Source of the DNA: Sphingomonas sp. AOB5
GTDB lineage: Bacteria > Pseudomonadota > Alphaproteobacteria > Sphingomonadales > Sphingomonadaceae
Length of the DNA: 64,000 nucleotides
Direction: 5' to 3'
Assembly: GCF_029433115.1 (NCBI RefSeq)
Contig: NZ_JARNTV010000004.1
Span: forward strand, 78,409-142,408
The notes under the pieces are model-generated. The model worked only from the letters and a program-made list of their open reading frames with translations. It made no database searches and was not told the DNA's origin. The position numbers and the translations under genes are program-made. Positions 8,642 to 18,429 of this stretch are shown here, piece by piece (within the stretch, counting starts at the first letter, position 1; every line of letters begins with the position of its first letter).

Positions 8642-9490
8642 CTAGCCCGCGACGATCTCTGCCGTGCCGAACCGCCCGGCCTGATAATCGGCATAGGCCT
8701 GCCGGATCTCGTCGGCGGAATTCATCACGAACGGCCCATGCGCCACGATCGGCTCATCGATCGGTTCGGCATGGCCGAACAGGAACAGCGCCGGTTCGCT
8801 CGCCGCTATGGTCACCGCATCTCCGCTGCCAAGTTCGGCCAGATTGAACCGCGACACCCGGGTTCCGCCCACCTCGATCGCCCCGCGCGCGCAATAGAGG
8901 AACACGTCGCGCCCGCTCAGCCCGTCGAACGTAACCATCTCGCCCGGCGCCAGCGTGACGAAGCTCATGAACGCACCGGTCAGCGACGGGATCGGCCCTG
9001 TCGCGCCGCGATGCTCGCCCGCGATCAGATGGACGCCATCGACTACCGGGATCGCATCCGCCTGAACCCCGAAATAGCGCGGGCGGGTCATCTTGAGCCG
9101 CGCGGGCAGGTTCACCCAGAGCTGGAGGATCTCCATTGCCCCGCCATCTCGCTTGAACGCCTCGGGCGACACCTCGGCATGGACGATCCCGCTCCCCGCG
9201 GTCATCCACTGCACCCCGCCGGCGCGGATGATGCTCTCATGCCCCGCCGAATCGGTATGGGCGAGCTCGCCGTCGAGGATGAAGGTCACCGTCTCGAACC
9301 CGCGATGCGGATGCGGGCCGAACGGCAGGCCGCGATTGTTCGGGGCGTAGGTCTGCGGTCCGTGATGGTTGAGGAACAGGAACGCGCCGATATGTCCGAT
9401 CGCCGGTCCGGGCACCGGGCGCCGCGTCACCAGATCGCCGATATCGTCGCGATGGGCAGCATGGAGCCGCAGCACCGCGCGCGCGGTCAC
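8642..9490 (-). CDS. Pirin family protein
   Basis: A 282-aa bicupin of the pirin family (iron-binding; some members are quercetinases or act with transcription factors). The conserved metal site HPHRGFETVTFILDGEL is present, followed by GGVQWMTAGSGIVHAE, both hallmark pirin motifs. The start is a GTG at 9490 that overlaps the metW stop (GTGA), so it is translated by coupling as the last gene of the metX-GNAT-metW-pirin run. Confidence 0.9.
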   Translation of the reverse strand: MTARAVLRLHAAHRDDIGDLVTRRPVPGPAIGHIGAFLFLNHHGPQTYAPNNRGLPFGPHPHRGFETVTFILDGELAHTDSAGHESIIRAGGVQWMTAGSGIVHAEVSPEAFKRDGGAMEILQLWVNLPARLKMTRPRYFGVQADAIPVVDGVHLIAGEHRGATGPIPSLTGAFMSFVTLAPGEMVTFDGLSGRDVFLYCARGAIEVGGTRVSRFNLAELGSGDAVTIAASEPALFLFGHAEPIDEPIVAHGPFVMNSADEIRQAYADYQAGRFGTAEIVAG

Positions 9491-10080
9491 TCGCCGCGCC
9501 TCAGCAGGAACACCGCATGCTCGGCGAACAGGTTGGCCATGGTCTGGCCGGTCTGCTGGTCGCCCGACAGGAACCAGGCGCCCTCGATCGCGATCCCGCG
9601 TTCCTCGAGCAGCGCGCGGAAATCGTCGACCGTCACATGGTGGATGTTGGGCGTGGCATACCATTTGAGCGGCAACAGCCGAGTCACCGGCATCCGCCCG
9701 CCCCAGAGCAGGCTCGCGCGCACTCGCCAATGCGCAAAGTTCGGGAAGGACACGAAGGCGCGCTTGCCGATGCGGAGCAGCTGATCGAGCACCCAGTCGG
9801 GCCGCATCGTCGTCTGCAGCGTCTGGCTCAGAATCGCATAGTCGAAGCTGGCGTCGGGATAATCGGCCAGATCGGTGTCGGCATCGCCCTGGATCACCGA
9901 AAGCCCGCGCGCCACCGCCGAGGCCACATCGCCCGCATCCAGCTCCAATCCGCGCGCATCGCAATCGCGCTCGTCGCGCAGCGCTGCCATCAGCGCGCCA
10001 TCGCCGCAGCCGACATCCAGCACGCGGCTGCCCGGCGCGACATTGGCGGCGATGATCGCAAGGTCGGGACGCAAGCTCAT
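9487..10080 (-). CDS. metW: Methionine biosynthesis protein MetW
   Basis: A 197-aa class I methyltransferase-fold protein. The SAM-binding motif is RVLDVGCGDGALMAAL; AILSQTLQTTMRPDWVL and FVSFPNFAHWRVRASLLWGG are typical of MetW. MetW works with MetX and is needed for full homoserine acyltransferase activity in several proteobacteria. Start ATG at 10080 overlaps the upstream GNAT stop (ATGA). metX lies two genes upstream, with a GNAT gene inserted between the usual metX-metW pair. Confidence 0.93.
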   Translation of the reverse strand: MSLRPDLAIIAANVAPGSRVLDVGCGDGALMAALRDERDCDARGLELDAGDVASAVARGLSVIQGDADTDLADYPDASFDYAILSQTLQTTMRPDWVLDQLLRIGKRAFVSFPNFAHWRVRASLLWGGRMPVTRLLPLKWYATPNIHHVTVDDFRALLEERGIAIEGAWFLSGDQQTGQTMANLFAEHAVFLLRRGE

Positions 10081-10511
10081 CGCGTATACGCGTCCGGATC
10101 GTCGCGGACCATCAGCCGCTCGGGGTACGGATATTGCTCCCAGCCAAGGCTGGCATAGACCGGCTGCATGTCCTTGGTGAACAGTGCCCAGCGGCGCAGG
10201 CCTTGCAGCTCGGGATGGGCGTGCAACCCCTCGATCATCGTCCGGGCGATGCCCTTGCCGCGATGCGCGGGCAGCACGAACACATCGGCCAGATAGGCAA
10301 AGGTCGCCTTGTCGGTGATCAGCCGTGCAAAGCCGACCTGCTCGGGCGTGCCCGCTTCGTCCGGCGCAAAGGCGCCGACGCACAGCGACCCCCGGATCGC
10401 CCGCTCGACCGTGTCACGCGGAATCCCGACCGACCAATAGGCGCCCGACAGGAACGCATGGATCAGGTCGATGTCGAGATCGGCGTGGTCGAAGGAAAGC
10501 GTGATGCTCAC
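10077..10511 (-). CDS. GNAT family N-acetyltransferase
   Basis: A 144-aa single-domain acetyltransferase. The acetyl-CoA pyrophosphate loop is [17 protein letters not shown] (motif A, R/Q-x-x-G-x-G/A), preceded by the beta-4 strand [11 protein letters not shown]. Start is a GTG overlapping the metX stop, and the stop overlaps the metW start, so it is embedded in the methionine run. The acceptor substrate is unknown; its position suggests it is simply co-expressed with, or possibly modulates, the Met genes. Confidence 0.88.
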   Translation of the reverse strand: MSITLSFDHADLDIDLIHAFLSGAYWSVGIPRDTVERAIRGSLCVGAFAPDEAGTPEQVGFARLITDKATFAYLADVFVLPAHRGKGIARTMIEGLHAHPELQGLRRWALFTKDMQPVYASLGWEQYPYPERLMVRDDPDAYTR

Positions 10512-11632
10512 TTCTTCTCCCCCGCGCGCAGGAAGCCGTCGATCACCCGGTTCATTTCCGGTGCGTCGAGCAGGAAGGCGTCATGGCCGAACGGTGACTT
10601 CAGCTCGACGAAGCTGGCCGGCGCGCCCGCGGCGTTCAGCGCATGCACGATCGCGCGCGATTCGCTGGTGGGATACAGCCAGTCGGTGTCGAAGCTGACG
10701 AGGCAGAAGCGCGTCGCGGCGCCCTTGAACGCATTGGCCAGCACGCCGCCATGCTCCTCCGCCAGATCGAAATAATCGAGCGCGCGGGTGATATAGAGAT
10801 AGGAGTTGGCGTCGAACCGGTCGGTAAAGCTCAGCCCCTGATGGCGCAGATAGCTTTCGACCTGGAAATCGGCGTCGAAGCCGAAGGTCTTGCTTTCGCG
10901 CGCCTGCAGCTTGCGGCCGAACTTGGCGGTGAGGCCGGCTTCGGACAGATAGGTGATGTGCGCCGCCATCCGCGCCACGGCCAGCCCCGCGGTGGGTGGT
11001 TCGCCCGATGCGTAATAGTCGCCATCGCGCCAGTTGGGATCGGCCATGATCGCCTGCCGCCCGACTTCGTGGAACGCGATATTCTGCGCCGAGTGCCGCG
11101 CGGTCGATGCGATCACCACGGCGGAGGCGACGCGCTCGGGGAAGGTCGCGGCCCAGCTGAGCGCCTGCATGCCCCCCATCGATCCGCCGACCACCGCCTG
11201 AAGCCGCTCGACGCCGAGATGGGTCAGGAGCAGCGCCTGCGCGCCGACCATGTCGCGGATGGTGATGACCGGAAAGCTCATGCCCCAGGGCTGACCCGTC
11301 GCCGGGTTAATCGTCGCGGGGCCGGACGACCCCATGCAGCTGCCCAGCACATTGGCACAGACCACGAAATGCCGCGCCGGATCGATCGGCTTGCCCGGCC
11401 CGATCAGCTTGGTCCACCAGCCCGGCTTCTTCGTGACGGGATGCTCGGACGCGACATGCTGGTCGCCGGTCAGCGCGTGGCAGACGAGGATCGCGTTGCT
11501 GGCATCGGCGTTCAGCGTGCCATAGGTCTCATAGGCGATATCGACCGGCGACAGCAGCGCGCCGCCGTCCAGCCGCAACGGGCCGGGCAGGGTCACCGTG
11601 CGGCTCAGGCCGAAACGCTGATCGTCAGACAT
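10508..11632 (-). CDS. metX: Homoserine O-acyltransferase MetX
   Basis: A 374-aa alpha/beta-hydrolase that acylates homoserine in methionine synthesis. Visible are the nucleophile elbow [14 protein letters not shown], the oxyanion region [12 protein letters not shown], the catalytic Asp in [11 protein letters not shown] and the catalytic His in [11 protein letters not shown]. MetX-family enzymes may use acetyl- or succinyl-CoA, and this cannot be settled by eye. First gene of the coupled run; no SAM riboswitch is evident in the short upstream region, which ends at the palindromic repeat. Confidence 0.94.
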   Translation of the reverse strand: MSDDQRFGLSRTVTLPGPLRLDGGALLSPVDIAYETYGTLNADASNAILVCHALTGDQHVASEHPVTKKPGWWTKLIGPGKPIDPARHFVVCANVLGSCMGSSGPATINPATGQPWGMSFPVITIRDMVGAQALLLTHLGVERLQAVVGGSMGGMQALSWAATFPERVASAVVIASTARHSAQNIAFHEVGRQAIMADPNWRDGDYYASGEPPTAGLAVARMAAHITYLSEAGLTAKFGRKLQARESKTFGFDADFQVESYLRHQGLSFTDRFDANSYLYITRALDYFDLAEEHGGVLANAFKGAATRFCLVSFDTDWLYPTSESRAIVHALNAAGAPASFVELKSPFGHDAFLLDAPEMNRVIDGFLRAGEKK

Positions 11633-11673
11633 TGCGGCGGGTTAGGGCTGCGTGCGTCTGCATTCAACCCCGT

Positions 11674-11746
11674 GTACTCCGGCGAAGGCCGGAGCGTTGG
11701 AGATCGAAGCGCGACGTGGCCAGCGCTCCGGCCTTCGCCGGAGCAC
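11674..11746. repeat. interspersed palindromic repeat, copy 2
   Basis: Arms 11674-11695 and 11725-11746 are reverse complements apart from one position, and each contains the CTCCGGC/GCCGGAG hairpin seen at 1293-1368. It separates the amine oxidase stop from the metX start, both on the minus strand, so here it is within a same-strand gap rather than between convergent genes. Confidence 0.75.
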
Positions 11747-11755
11747 AAGCAAGGT

Positions 11756-13312
11756 TCAAGCGGCCTTCGCCAGCAACCGCTTGCCGGTGATCGCCTCGGC
11801 CGCCATCCGACCTGTCTGTGCCGCGCCGTTCATGTATCCGGGGAAGGCGTCCGACAGATGCTCGCCCGCGAAGAAGACATTGCCCGCGCGGCTCACTTGC
11901 GGCTCGCCATCCTCCGATTCGACGCTCAGCAGATGCGCGAACCGGGTCAGGAATCGCGGCGGATAGTTGCAATAGGCGCCGAGCGTCAGCGGATCGCGAT
12001 GCCATGCGGTGCGGCGATAGGGTCCGTCCGCAGTTGCCGGGATCAGCCCCGGCACGGCCGGCTCGGAGATCTGCGCGAAGCGGCGGGCCAGCGCGTCGGC
12101 AGCACCCGGATCGCTCACCTGATCGCCACCCAGGAACCAGGTCCACACCGAATCGAGCGTGCCGGGCATATGGACGCTACCGTCCCAGCCCAGCGCATAG
12201 CCCTCGTCCCCGGTCTGCCACAGCTCGCCGCCCATCCCCATCGTCTTCGTCCATGGAGTGGCGGTGGCAAAGGCCTGCACCTTCTCGTTGCGGCCAAGCT
12301 CGGCCTCGGCGACGAAGGCGCGCCATGCGGCGGGCAGCGGCACGCGGAAATCGATCTGGCGCAGGATCGGCGCGGGGACGGCGACGATCACCGTATCCGC
12401 CAGGCCTTCCGATCCGTCGAGGAAGCGCAGCTGCATCCGGCCACCGCTGCGGGTCACGCTCAACAGCCGCTTCCCGCTCTCGATCGCGCCGGCATATTTC
12501 GACGTCATGGCGTCGATCAGCGCGCTGCTGCCGCCTTCGATGACGAAGCGCTCGTCCGATCCGCCCAGCACTTCGGCACGCTCGCCGTTCACGGTGGGCA
12601 GGTTGAAGATCAGCTCCAGCGCCGATGCCTCGCCCGGCTCGACGCCATATTCGGTGCGGCTGGTGCCTTCGAGCAGGCTCTTGACCCAGGGGTTCGGGAT
12701 CAGCGCGGCATGCTGGTTGAGATAGGATTCGATCGACATGCGATCGAGTTCGGCAGCGACCCGGGCATAGCTCCGGTCGAGCCGGTCGGCATCCTTGCCG
12801 ATCTGCCCGGCGATCCCGCGCAGCGCCTCGGCCAGTTCGGCGTCGGGCACGACCCGGCCATTGGCGAGGATCAGCGTGCGGTGCTCGCCATTCTTGCGGT
12901 CGATCAGCTCGACGCCGAAGGCCTTTGCCAGCTGCTGCATGTCGTGATGATCGGTGTTGACCAGCTGGCCGCCCGCCTCGAACGCCGGGCCGCTCGCCGG
13001 GCGCTGGGTGAACATCCGCCCGCCCATCCGGTCGCGTGCTTCATAGAGCTTCGCCTCGACGCCCGATTCGGTGAGGTGATGCAGCGCGGTGAGGCCCGCG
13101 ATCCCGCCGCCGATGATCGCGACAGTGCCCATCGTCGCGGCACGCGCCTCGCGCGGCAGGGCCGAGACGACAGCGCCGGCCGCAATCGCCTGCAGCAGCG
13201 TCCGCCGGGTGACCGCATAGTTTGCAGGGACCGGCGGCGCCTCTCCGGCTGCCGCCAAATTGCTCCGCCGCGCCGTCTGCATCGCGCGCCAAAAGCTGGT
13301 GCTGGTTCGCAT
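11756..13312 (-). CDS. Flavin monoamine oxidase family protein, Tat-exported
   Basis: A 518-aa FAD-dependent amine oxidase. A twin-arginine signal ([18 protein letters not shown], ending ARA) precedes the dinucleotide-binding motif [18 protein letters not shown] near residue 62. The C-terminal FAD-binding motif is [20 protein letters not shown], as in monoamine oxidases and L-amino-acid oxidases. The Tat signal points to export of a folded flavoprotein to the periplasm. Substrate unknown. Confidence 0.88.
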   Translation of the reverse strand: MRTSTSFWRAMQTARRSNLAAAGEAPPVPANYAVTRRTLLQAIAAGAVVSALPREARAATMGTVAIIGGGIAGLTALHHLTESGVEAKLYEARDRMGGRMFTQRPASGPAFEAGGQLVNTDHHDMQQLAKAFGVELIDRKNGEHRTLILANGRVVPDAELAEALRGIAGQIGKDADRLDRSYARVAAELDRMSIESYLNQHAALIPNPWVKSLLEGTSRTEYGVEPGEASALELIFNLPTVNGERAEVLGGSDERFVIEGGSSALIDAMTSKYAGAIESGKRLLSVTRSGGRMQLRFLDGSEGLADTVIVAVPAPILRQIDFRVPLPAAWRAFVAEAELGRNEKVQAFATATPWTKTMGMGGELWQTGDEGYALGWDGSVHMPGTLDSVWTWFLGGDQVSDPGAADALARRFAQISEPAVPGLIPATADGPYRRTAWHRDPLTLGAYCNYPPRFLTRFAHLLSVESEDGEPQVSRAGNVFFAGEHLSDAFPGYMNGAAQTGRMAAEAITGKRLLAKAA

Positions 13313-13398
13313 TCGCCTCTCGTTCCGTCCCCGTTACGGCTCATGCCATAGCCTGCATGACCTTGCTATTGCGTAACCGTTCGGCCAAGCGGCGCGAC

Positions 13399-14505
13399 AT
13401 GACTGCGCCCGTACCCAAGCCCTGGATCATGGACATCGCCCCCTATATTCCGGGGCGCTCGACCACCGACGATGGCCGCAAGGTCACCAAGCTTTCGTCG
13501 AACGAGAATCCGCACGGCACCTCGCCCGCCGCGCGCGTCGCGTTCGAATCGGCGTCGCATAATCTGGAACGCTATCCCGATGCGAGCGCCGCAGACCTGC
13601 GCGAGACGCTGGCGGCGAAGTACGGTCTCGATCCGATGCGGATCATCTACGGCAACGGCTCGGACGAGGTGCTGCACCTTGCCGCCGGTGCCTTTGCCGG
13701 TCCCGGCGACGAAGTGATCTACGTGAAATACGGCTTTGCGGTGTACGATATCGCCGCGCGCCGGGTCGGTGCCACGCCGGTGATCGCGCCGGACAATGAC
13801 TATGCGACCGATGTCGACGCGATCCTCGCCGCGGTCACGCCGAAGACGAAGATCGTCTACATCGCCAATCCCAACAATCCGACTGGCACCTATTCCAGTC
13901 GCGCGGAGATCGCGCGGCTCCATGCCGGGCTGCGCAGCGATATCCTGCTGGTCCTCGACCATGCCTATGCCGAATATATCGAAGGCGACGAAGACGCCGA
14001 GGATGGCGGCATGGAGCTGGCCGAGACCGCGGGCAACGTGCTGGTCACCCGCACCTTCTCCAAGATGTACGGCCTCGCCGCCGAGCGGATCGGCTGGGGC
14101 TATGCTTCGAACGCGATCATCGAAGCGATGCACCGCATCCGCCTGCCCTTCTCGATCACCATCGCCGGTACCGCCGCGGCGCTCGCAGCACTCGCCGACA
14201 CCGATTTCGTCGCGCATTGCCGCGAGCAGAATGCGGAATGGCGCCGCTGGTTCACCGCCGAGATCGGCAAGCTGGGCAATGCCGGGCTGCGCGCGGTGCC
14301 GAGCCAGGCGAACTTCGTGCTGGTGCTGTTTGAGGGCAAGCTGACCGCCGAGACGGCGTACAAGGGCCTGATGGAGGCCGGCTACATTGTCCGCTGGCTG
14401 CCGGGGCAGGGCCTGCCGCACGGCCTGCGCATCACCGTGGGCACCGCGGAAGAGACGCAGGGCGTCGCCGCGGCGCTCCGCGCACTGGTCGAGCAGGCGG
14501 GATGA
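13399..14505 (+). CDS. hisC: Histidinol-phosphate / aromatic aminotransferase
   Basis: A 368-aa class II PLP aminotransferase. [15 protein letters not shown] is the HisC N-terminal signature, [15 protein letters not shown] the cofactor loop, and [15 protein letters not shown] carries the Schiff-base lysine. In this clade HisC-type enzymes commonly serve both histidine and phenylalanine/tyrosine synthesis, and the overlap with tyrC supports an aromatic role. The ATG at 13399 is preferred; an in-frame ATG at 13357 would add a basic, non-conserved leader. Confidence 0.92.
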   Translation: MTAPVPKPWIMDIAPYIPGRSTTDDGRKVTKLSSNENPHGTSPAARVAFESASHNLERYPDASAADLRETLAAKYGLDPMRIIYGNGSDEVLHLAAGAFAGPGDEVIYVKYGFAVYDIAARRVGATPVIAPDNDYATDVDAILAAVTPKTKIVYIANPNNPTGTYSSRAEIARLHAGLRSDILLVLDHAYAEYIEGDEDAEDGGMELAETAGNVLVTRTFSKMYGLAAERIGWGYASNAIIEAMHRIRLPFSITIAGTAAALAALADTDFVAHCREQNAEWRRWFTAEIGKLGNAGLRAVPSQANFVLVLFEGKLTAETAYKGLMEAGYIVRWLPGQGLPHGLRITVGTAEETQGVAAALRALVEQAG

Positions 14506-15410
14506 TCCCCTTTGCCCGCGTGACGGTGATCGGCCTGGGCCTGATCGGCTCGTCGATCGCGCGCGCGGTGAAGGCGCATATGCCGAGCGTCCGGGTGACC
14601 GGATACGACGCCGACCCCGAAGTCCGCGAGATCGCGACGCGCATCCAGCTGTGCGACGACATCACCGATACGCCGGGCGCTGCGGTGATCGATGCCGATT
14701 TCGTGATCCTGTGCGTGCCGGTCGGCGCGATGGGTGCCGCCGCAGCGTCGTTCGCCGATGATCTGCCCGCCGATGCGATCGTCAGCGATGTCGGCTCGTG
14801 CAAGGAAAGCGTGGTCACCGCCCTCACCGCCGCGCTGCCGAACGCCATCGTAATCCCGGCGCATCCGGTTGCGGGCACCGAGAATAGCGGGCCGGAAGCG
14901 GGCTTCGCGTCGCTGTTCCACAATCGCTGGTGCATCGTGACGCCGCCCGAGGGCGCGCCGCAGCTTGGCGTGGAACGCGTGCTCGATTTCTGGCGCCAGC
15001 TCGGCGCGCAGGTCGAGACGATGGCCCCCGATCACCACGATCGCGTGCTGGCGGTGACCAGCCATCTGCCGCATCTGATCGCCTATACCATCGTCGGCAC
15101 CGCGTCGGACCTCGAGGAAGTGACGCGTTCCGAAGTGATCAAATATTCCGCCGGCGGTTTCCGCGACTTCACCCGCATCGCCGCGTCGGACCCGACCATG
15201 TGGCGCGACGTGTTCCTGGCGAACAAGGAGGCCGTGCTCGACATGCTCCAGCGCTTCTCCGAGGATCTCTCGGCGCTCCAGCGCGCGATCCGCTGGGGCA
15301 AGGGCGACGAGCTGTTCGACCGCTTCACCGAGACCCGCGCGATTCGCCGCAGCGTGATCGAGGAAGGCCAGGACGATTCACGCCCCGATTTCGGCCGCTC
15401 GCACGATTGA
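14502..15410 (+). CDS. tyrC: Prephenate/arogenate dehydrogenase
   Basis: A 302-aa TyrA-family NAD(P)-dependent dehydrogenase of tyrosine biosynthesis. The Rossmann motif [15 protein letters not shown] is at the N-terminus; [26 protein letters not shown] and [14 protein letters not shown] are the conserved substrate-site segments. It overlaps hisC by four bases (ATGA). Without assay, prephenate versus arogenate preference is undecided; the cyclohexadienyl type is usual in this group. Confidence 0.92.
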   Translation: MIPFARVTVIGLGLIGSSIARAVKAHMPSVRVTGYDADPEVREIATRIQLCDDITDTPGAAVIDADFVILCVPVGAMGAAAASFADDLPADAIVSDVGSCKESVVTALTAALPNAIVIPAHPVAGTENSGPEAGFASLFHNRWCIVTPPEGAPQLGVERVLDFWRQLGAQVETMAPDHHDRVLAVTSHLPHLIAYTIVGTASDLEEVTRSEVIKYSAGGFRDFTRIAASDPTMWRDVFLANKEAVLDMLQRFSEDLSALQRAIRWGKGDELFDRFTETRAIRRSVIEEGQDDSRPDFGRSHD

Positions 15411-15414
15411 TCTG

Positions 15415-15498
15415 GCGGCACCGGCCCGCTCCCCCACCCGGCCACCCATAGAATACACTGTCGTTGGGTGGCCGGGTGGGAGAGCGGGCCGGTGCCGC
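15415..15498. terminator. large convergent-gene hairpin
   Basis: Two 34-base arms (15415-15448 and 15465-15498) are reverse complements with one mismatch and a 16-base loop, between the convergent stops of tyrC and plsC. The size and symmetry fit a bidirectional terminator, but no T-tract follows the stem, so factor-dependent or mere structural roles remain possible. Confidence 0.6.
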
Positions 15499-15520
15499 AT
15501 CCGGCGTCAGCCGGATCAAA

Positions 15521-16204
15521 TCAAACATTCAGCGCATTGATAGCCGCATGCACCCGCGCTTCGATCTCTTCGCGGGGCAGGCCCGGCGGGATCGGTTCGC
15601 CGAAAACGAACGTCACCGTGCCGGGATGTTTCACGCCGCCCTTGGGCCAGACATGCCCGCTCTTCACCGCGACCGGGATCACTGGAATGCCCATCATCCG
15701 GTACAGCCCGGCAAAGCCCGCGACCAGATCGGGCGCTTCGCCCACCGGCACGCGGGTGCCTTCGGGAAAGATCAGCACCGGCCGGCCTTCTGCTACCGCC
15801 TGTTTGGCATCCTTCATCATCCCGCGCAGCGCCGTGGCGCTGGCGGCGCGATCGATCACGATGACGCCATAGCTGCGCGCGGCCCAGCCCCACACCGGGA
15901 TGCTGGCCAGCTCGCGCTTCATCACCGTCGCCGGCGCCTTGAGCAGCCGGGTCAGCTCGATCGCTTCGTAGAGCGATTCATGCTTGGCGGCGAAGAAGAA
16001 CGGCCCCGGGGGAATCTCGCCGACGATCTGCTGGTCGATCTTCAGGATATTGCGCGCCGACCAGCGTAACAATCCGGCCCATCCGTTGCACCATGCCCGC
16101 ATCCGCTCGCTGCCGAACAAAGCCGCGACCGGTGCCAGCAGCACGATCGGCACCGACAGGCCATAGAAGAAGATCGAGAAGGCGATCGTCCGCACTAGGT
16201 CCAT
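15521..16204 (-). CDS. plsC: 1-acyl-sn-glycerol-3-phosphate acyltransferase
   Basis: A 227-aa membrane-associated acyltransferase making phosphatidic acid. The N-terminus is a hydrophobic helix (IAFSIFFYGLSVPIVLLAPV). The catalytic block reads AAKHESLYEAIEL where the textbook motif is N-H-x4-D; the K-H-E-S-x-x-E form is a known alphaproteobacterial variant. The FPEGTR motif is intact (LIFPEGTRVPVGE). Its start overlaps the upstream ydcF-like gene, making it the last gene of the ftsE-ftsX-ydcF-plsC operon. Confidence 0.92.
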   Translation of the reverse strand: MDLVRTIAFSIFFYGLSVPIVLLAPVAALFGSERMRAWCNGWAGLLRWSARNILKIDQQIVGEIPPGPFFFAAKHESLYEAIELTRLLKAPATVMKRELASIPVWGWAARSYGVIVIDRAASATALRGMMKDAKQAVAEGRPVLIFPEGTRVPVGEAPDLVAGFAGLYRMMGIPVIPVAVKSGHVWPKGGVKHPGTVTFVFGEPIPPGLPREEIEARVHAAINALNV

Positions 16205-16737
16205 CAGGACAGGCCCAGCGTCAGCGCGGTCCAGCGGACCAGGAATTTGTGATACTCGCGCAGCAGGGTCATGAACCGCGGCGAGCTGGGCACCGGATCG
16301 CCGATCACCTCGACGTCGCCGCCCAGCTGGCTGGCCAATTCCATCCGCGCGCGCGGCATGTGCCAGTCCGACGTCACCAGCCGCACCGTCTTGTAGCCGT
16401 GCCGGCGCACCCAGGTTGCGGTCTCGTCGGCATTGGAGCGGGTGTTGACCGCCTCCCAGCCCAGATCGACGCAGCAGCGGAACAGGCGCTGTTCCTTGTA
16501 CTGGATCGCCAGCTCGTGCGGCTTCACTTCGCGCCCGACGCCGCTGACCAGCATGCGCTTCGCCGCCTTCGCACGCATCAGCTCCAGCCCGCGATCGATC
16601 CGGCCCGGCGCGCCGGTCAGCACGACGATGGCGTCGGTCTTCTCGGTTGGCTCGACCGGCTTGCCGAGCGACAGCATGAAGATGCCGAAGCCCAGCGCCC
16701 AGACGACGAGGGCCAGCGCGGCGATCCGCCCGATCAA
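16204..16737 (-). CDS. YdcF/SanA (DUF218) family membrane protein
   Basis: A 177-aa protein with one N-terminal membrane helix (IAALALVVWALGFGIFMLSL) and a DUF218 domain: DAIVVLTGAPGRIDRGLELM, MLVSGVGREV, RSNADETATWVRRHG and LVTSDWHMPRARME. Family members such as SanA and ElyC are tied to envelope integrity and peptidoglycan precursor supply. Overlaps with plsC and ftsX at both ends show tight coupling, and place it in an envelope/division operon. Confidence 0.88.
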   Translation of the reverse strand: MIGRIAALALVVWALGFGIFMLSLGKPVEPTEKTDAIVVLTGAPGRIDRGLELMRAKAAKRMLVSGVGREVKPHELAIQYKEQRLFRCCVDLGWEAVNTRSNADETATWVRRHGYKTVRLVTSDWHMPRARMELASQLGGDVEVIGDPVPSSPRFMTLLREYHKFLVRWTALTLGLS

Positions 16738-17621
16738 AGCGTCTTGCTCAGTTTGCGCAGCACCGCCAGCCGCGCCGCAAAGGTGGCGAGCAGCGCGAAG
16801 CTTAGCGGCAGCAACAGCAGCAGGAACCAGTCACGCTGCTGAAGTGCGACACCGCTCATCAGTTCGGAGCCGAGGCTGCCCAGCCGCGACTGGAGGAACC
16901 ACACCAGCCCCATCGCGGCCGCCGCGCCGACCACGCCGCCGATCAGCGTGTCGAACGCGATGCGCCGCTGGAACAGGCGCGCGATCTGGATATCGGTGGA
17001 GCCGAGCATGTGCAGCACGTCGATCGTATCGCGATGCGTGTCCAGCCCCGCCCGCGCCGCCAGCAGTACCACCGCACCGGTCGCCGAGGCCATCAGCAGC
17101 ACCAGCCCGACCGACAGCCAGCTCAAGGTCGACATGAAATTGCGTACCGGCGAGAGCCATTGCGCGTGCCGGTCGATCCGCGCGGCGGGCACGACGCGCC
17201 TGGCTGCCGATTCCGCGGCTGCAACGGCGGTGTCGCCGCGCACATCGACATCGATCATCGCCGGCATCGGCAGATCGGGATCGAGCCCCGCATCGCCCAG
17301 CCATGGCTTGAGCAGTTCGGCTAGCCGCGCGCGATCGACTTCCTCGGCGCGGGCAACGCCGGGCACCGCGCGCAGGGCTGCCGCCATCTGGCGAGCCTGC
17401 GCGTCGCGCAGTTCGGCATTCGGCTCGACGATCTGGACGGTCAGGCGGCCCGAGAGCTGCTGGTCGAGCTGCGCAGTCGCGGCGAACATGCCCAGTCCCA
17501 GCGCGCCCGACAGCACGGTGAGGAACAGCATGATCGACATGATCCAGGTCATCGCGCGGGTGCGCTTGCCCTCGTCGAGCAGGCGCCGGTCGGGCGCGTT
17601 GGGGTTGAGGCTGAACTTCAT
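16734..17621 (-). CDS. ftsX: Cell division protein FtsX
   Basis: A 295-aa four-helix membrane protein: an N-terminal helix near residues 25-50, a periplasmic loop (~50-165) and three C-terminal helices (the second ending at a VLHMLGSTDIQIARLFQRR coupling helix). With FtsE it forms an ABC-type complex that activates septal peptidoglycan hydrolases rather than transporting solute. The ftsE gene overlaps upstream by four bases. Confidence 0.9.
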   Translation of the reverse strand: MKFSLNPNAPDRRLLDEGKRTRAMTWIMSIMLFLTVLSGALGLGMFAATAQLDQQLSGRLTVQIVEPNAELRDAQARQMAAALRAVPGVARAEEVDRARLAELLKPWLGDAGLDPDLPMPAMIDVDVRGDTAVAAAESAARRVVPAARIDRHAQWLSPVRNFMSTLSWLSVGLVLLMASATGAVVLLAARAGLDTHRDTIDVLHMLGSTDIQIARLFQRRIAFDTLIGGVVGAAAAMGLVWFLQSRLGSLGSELMSGVALQQRDWFLLLLLPLSFALLATFAARLAVLRKLSKTL

Positions 17622-18313
17622 GCGGGAGGATGCCTCAGCGCGCCCGTCGGATCGTTGAGCTGACCCTTTTCCAGCCGCATCATCCGCGCATTGGGGATGC
17701 GGTTGAGCAGATGGAAATCATGGGTCGCGACCACCACGGTGGTGCCCAGCCGGTTGAGCGAGTCGAACAGGTGCAACAGCCGCTCGGCCATGTCGGGATC
17801 GACATTGCCGGTCGGTTCGTCGGCGACCAGCACTTCGGGGCGGCCGATCACCGCGCGGGCGATGGCGATGCGCTGCTGCTCGCCGCCCGACAGCGTCGGC
17901 GGCTTGGCCTTGCCGCGATCGGTGAGGCCGACCCAGGCGAGCATCTCGCGCACCGGCGCCTCGATATCGCTTTCCGGCATGCCCGCGACACGCAGCGGGA
18001 GCGCGATATTGTCATAGGCGGAAAGGTGCGGGACCAGCCGGAAATCCTGGAACACCACGCCGATGCGACGGCGAAAGCCGGGCAGGCGGGTGCGGGGCAG
18101 GGCGCCGGCATCCTCGCCGAACAGCCGGATCGTGCCGCGCGTCGGCCGCTGTGCGAGGTAGAGCAGCTTGAGCAGCGAGGTCTTTCCCGCGCCCGACGGG
18201 CCGGTGAGGAAATAGAAGGAGCCGGAGGTCAGCGTGAAGTTGATGTCCGACAGGGTTTCCGCGCTCGTGCCATAGCGCAGACCGACATTCTCGAACTGGA
18301 CGATATTGGCCAT
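17618..18313 (-). CDS. ftsE: Cell division ATP-binding protein FtsE
   Basis: A 231-aa ABC ATPase. Walker A is FLTGPSGAGKTSLLKLL, the signature LSGGEQQRIAIARAV, Walker B VLVADEPTGNVDP, and the H-loop VVVATHDFHLL. It is the first gene of ftsE-ftsX-ydcF-plsC and is divergent from the zinc-finger gene at 18430. Confidence 0.94.
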   Translation of the reverse strand: MANIVQFENVGLRYGTSAETLSDINFTLTSGSFYFLTGPSGAGKTSLLKLLYLAQRPTRGTIRLFGEDAGALPRTRLPGFRRRIGVVFQDFRLVPHLSAYDNIALPLRVAGMPESDIEAPVREMLAWVGLTDRGKAKPPTLSGGEQQRIAIARAVIGRPEVLVADEPTGNVDPDMAERLLHLFDSLNRLGTTVVVATHDFHLLNRIPNARMMRLEKGQLNDPTGALRHPPA

Positions 18314-18429
18314 TCGTTCCCTGCGGCGCCCCCGTGAAGCCGAGCCATCGCATAGCGCCTGCCGCCGCTCAAGCAGGTCCGGAATTTAGGACTCTTGCGG
18401 CCCGAGTCGCTTAGTGCTTATGATTCGCC

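Noticed and set aside
11633..11673. SAM-II riboswitch upstream of metX
   Set aside because: The short leader shows no convincing SAM-II pseudoknot pattern and is mostly the approach to the palindromic repeat.
10643..13351. A 902-codon open frame on the plus strand antisense to metX and the amine oxidase
   Set aside because: It is a by-product of high GC third positions in the real minus-strand genes; its translation is Arg/His/Gln-rich without domains, and the opposite strand encodes two recognisable enzymes.
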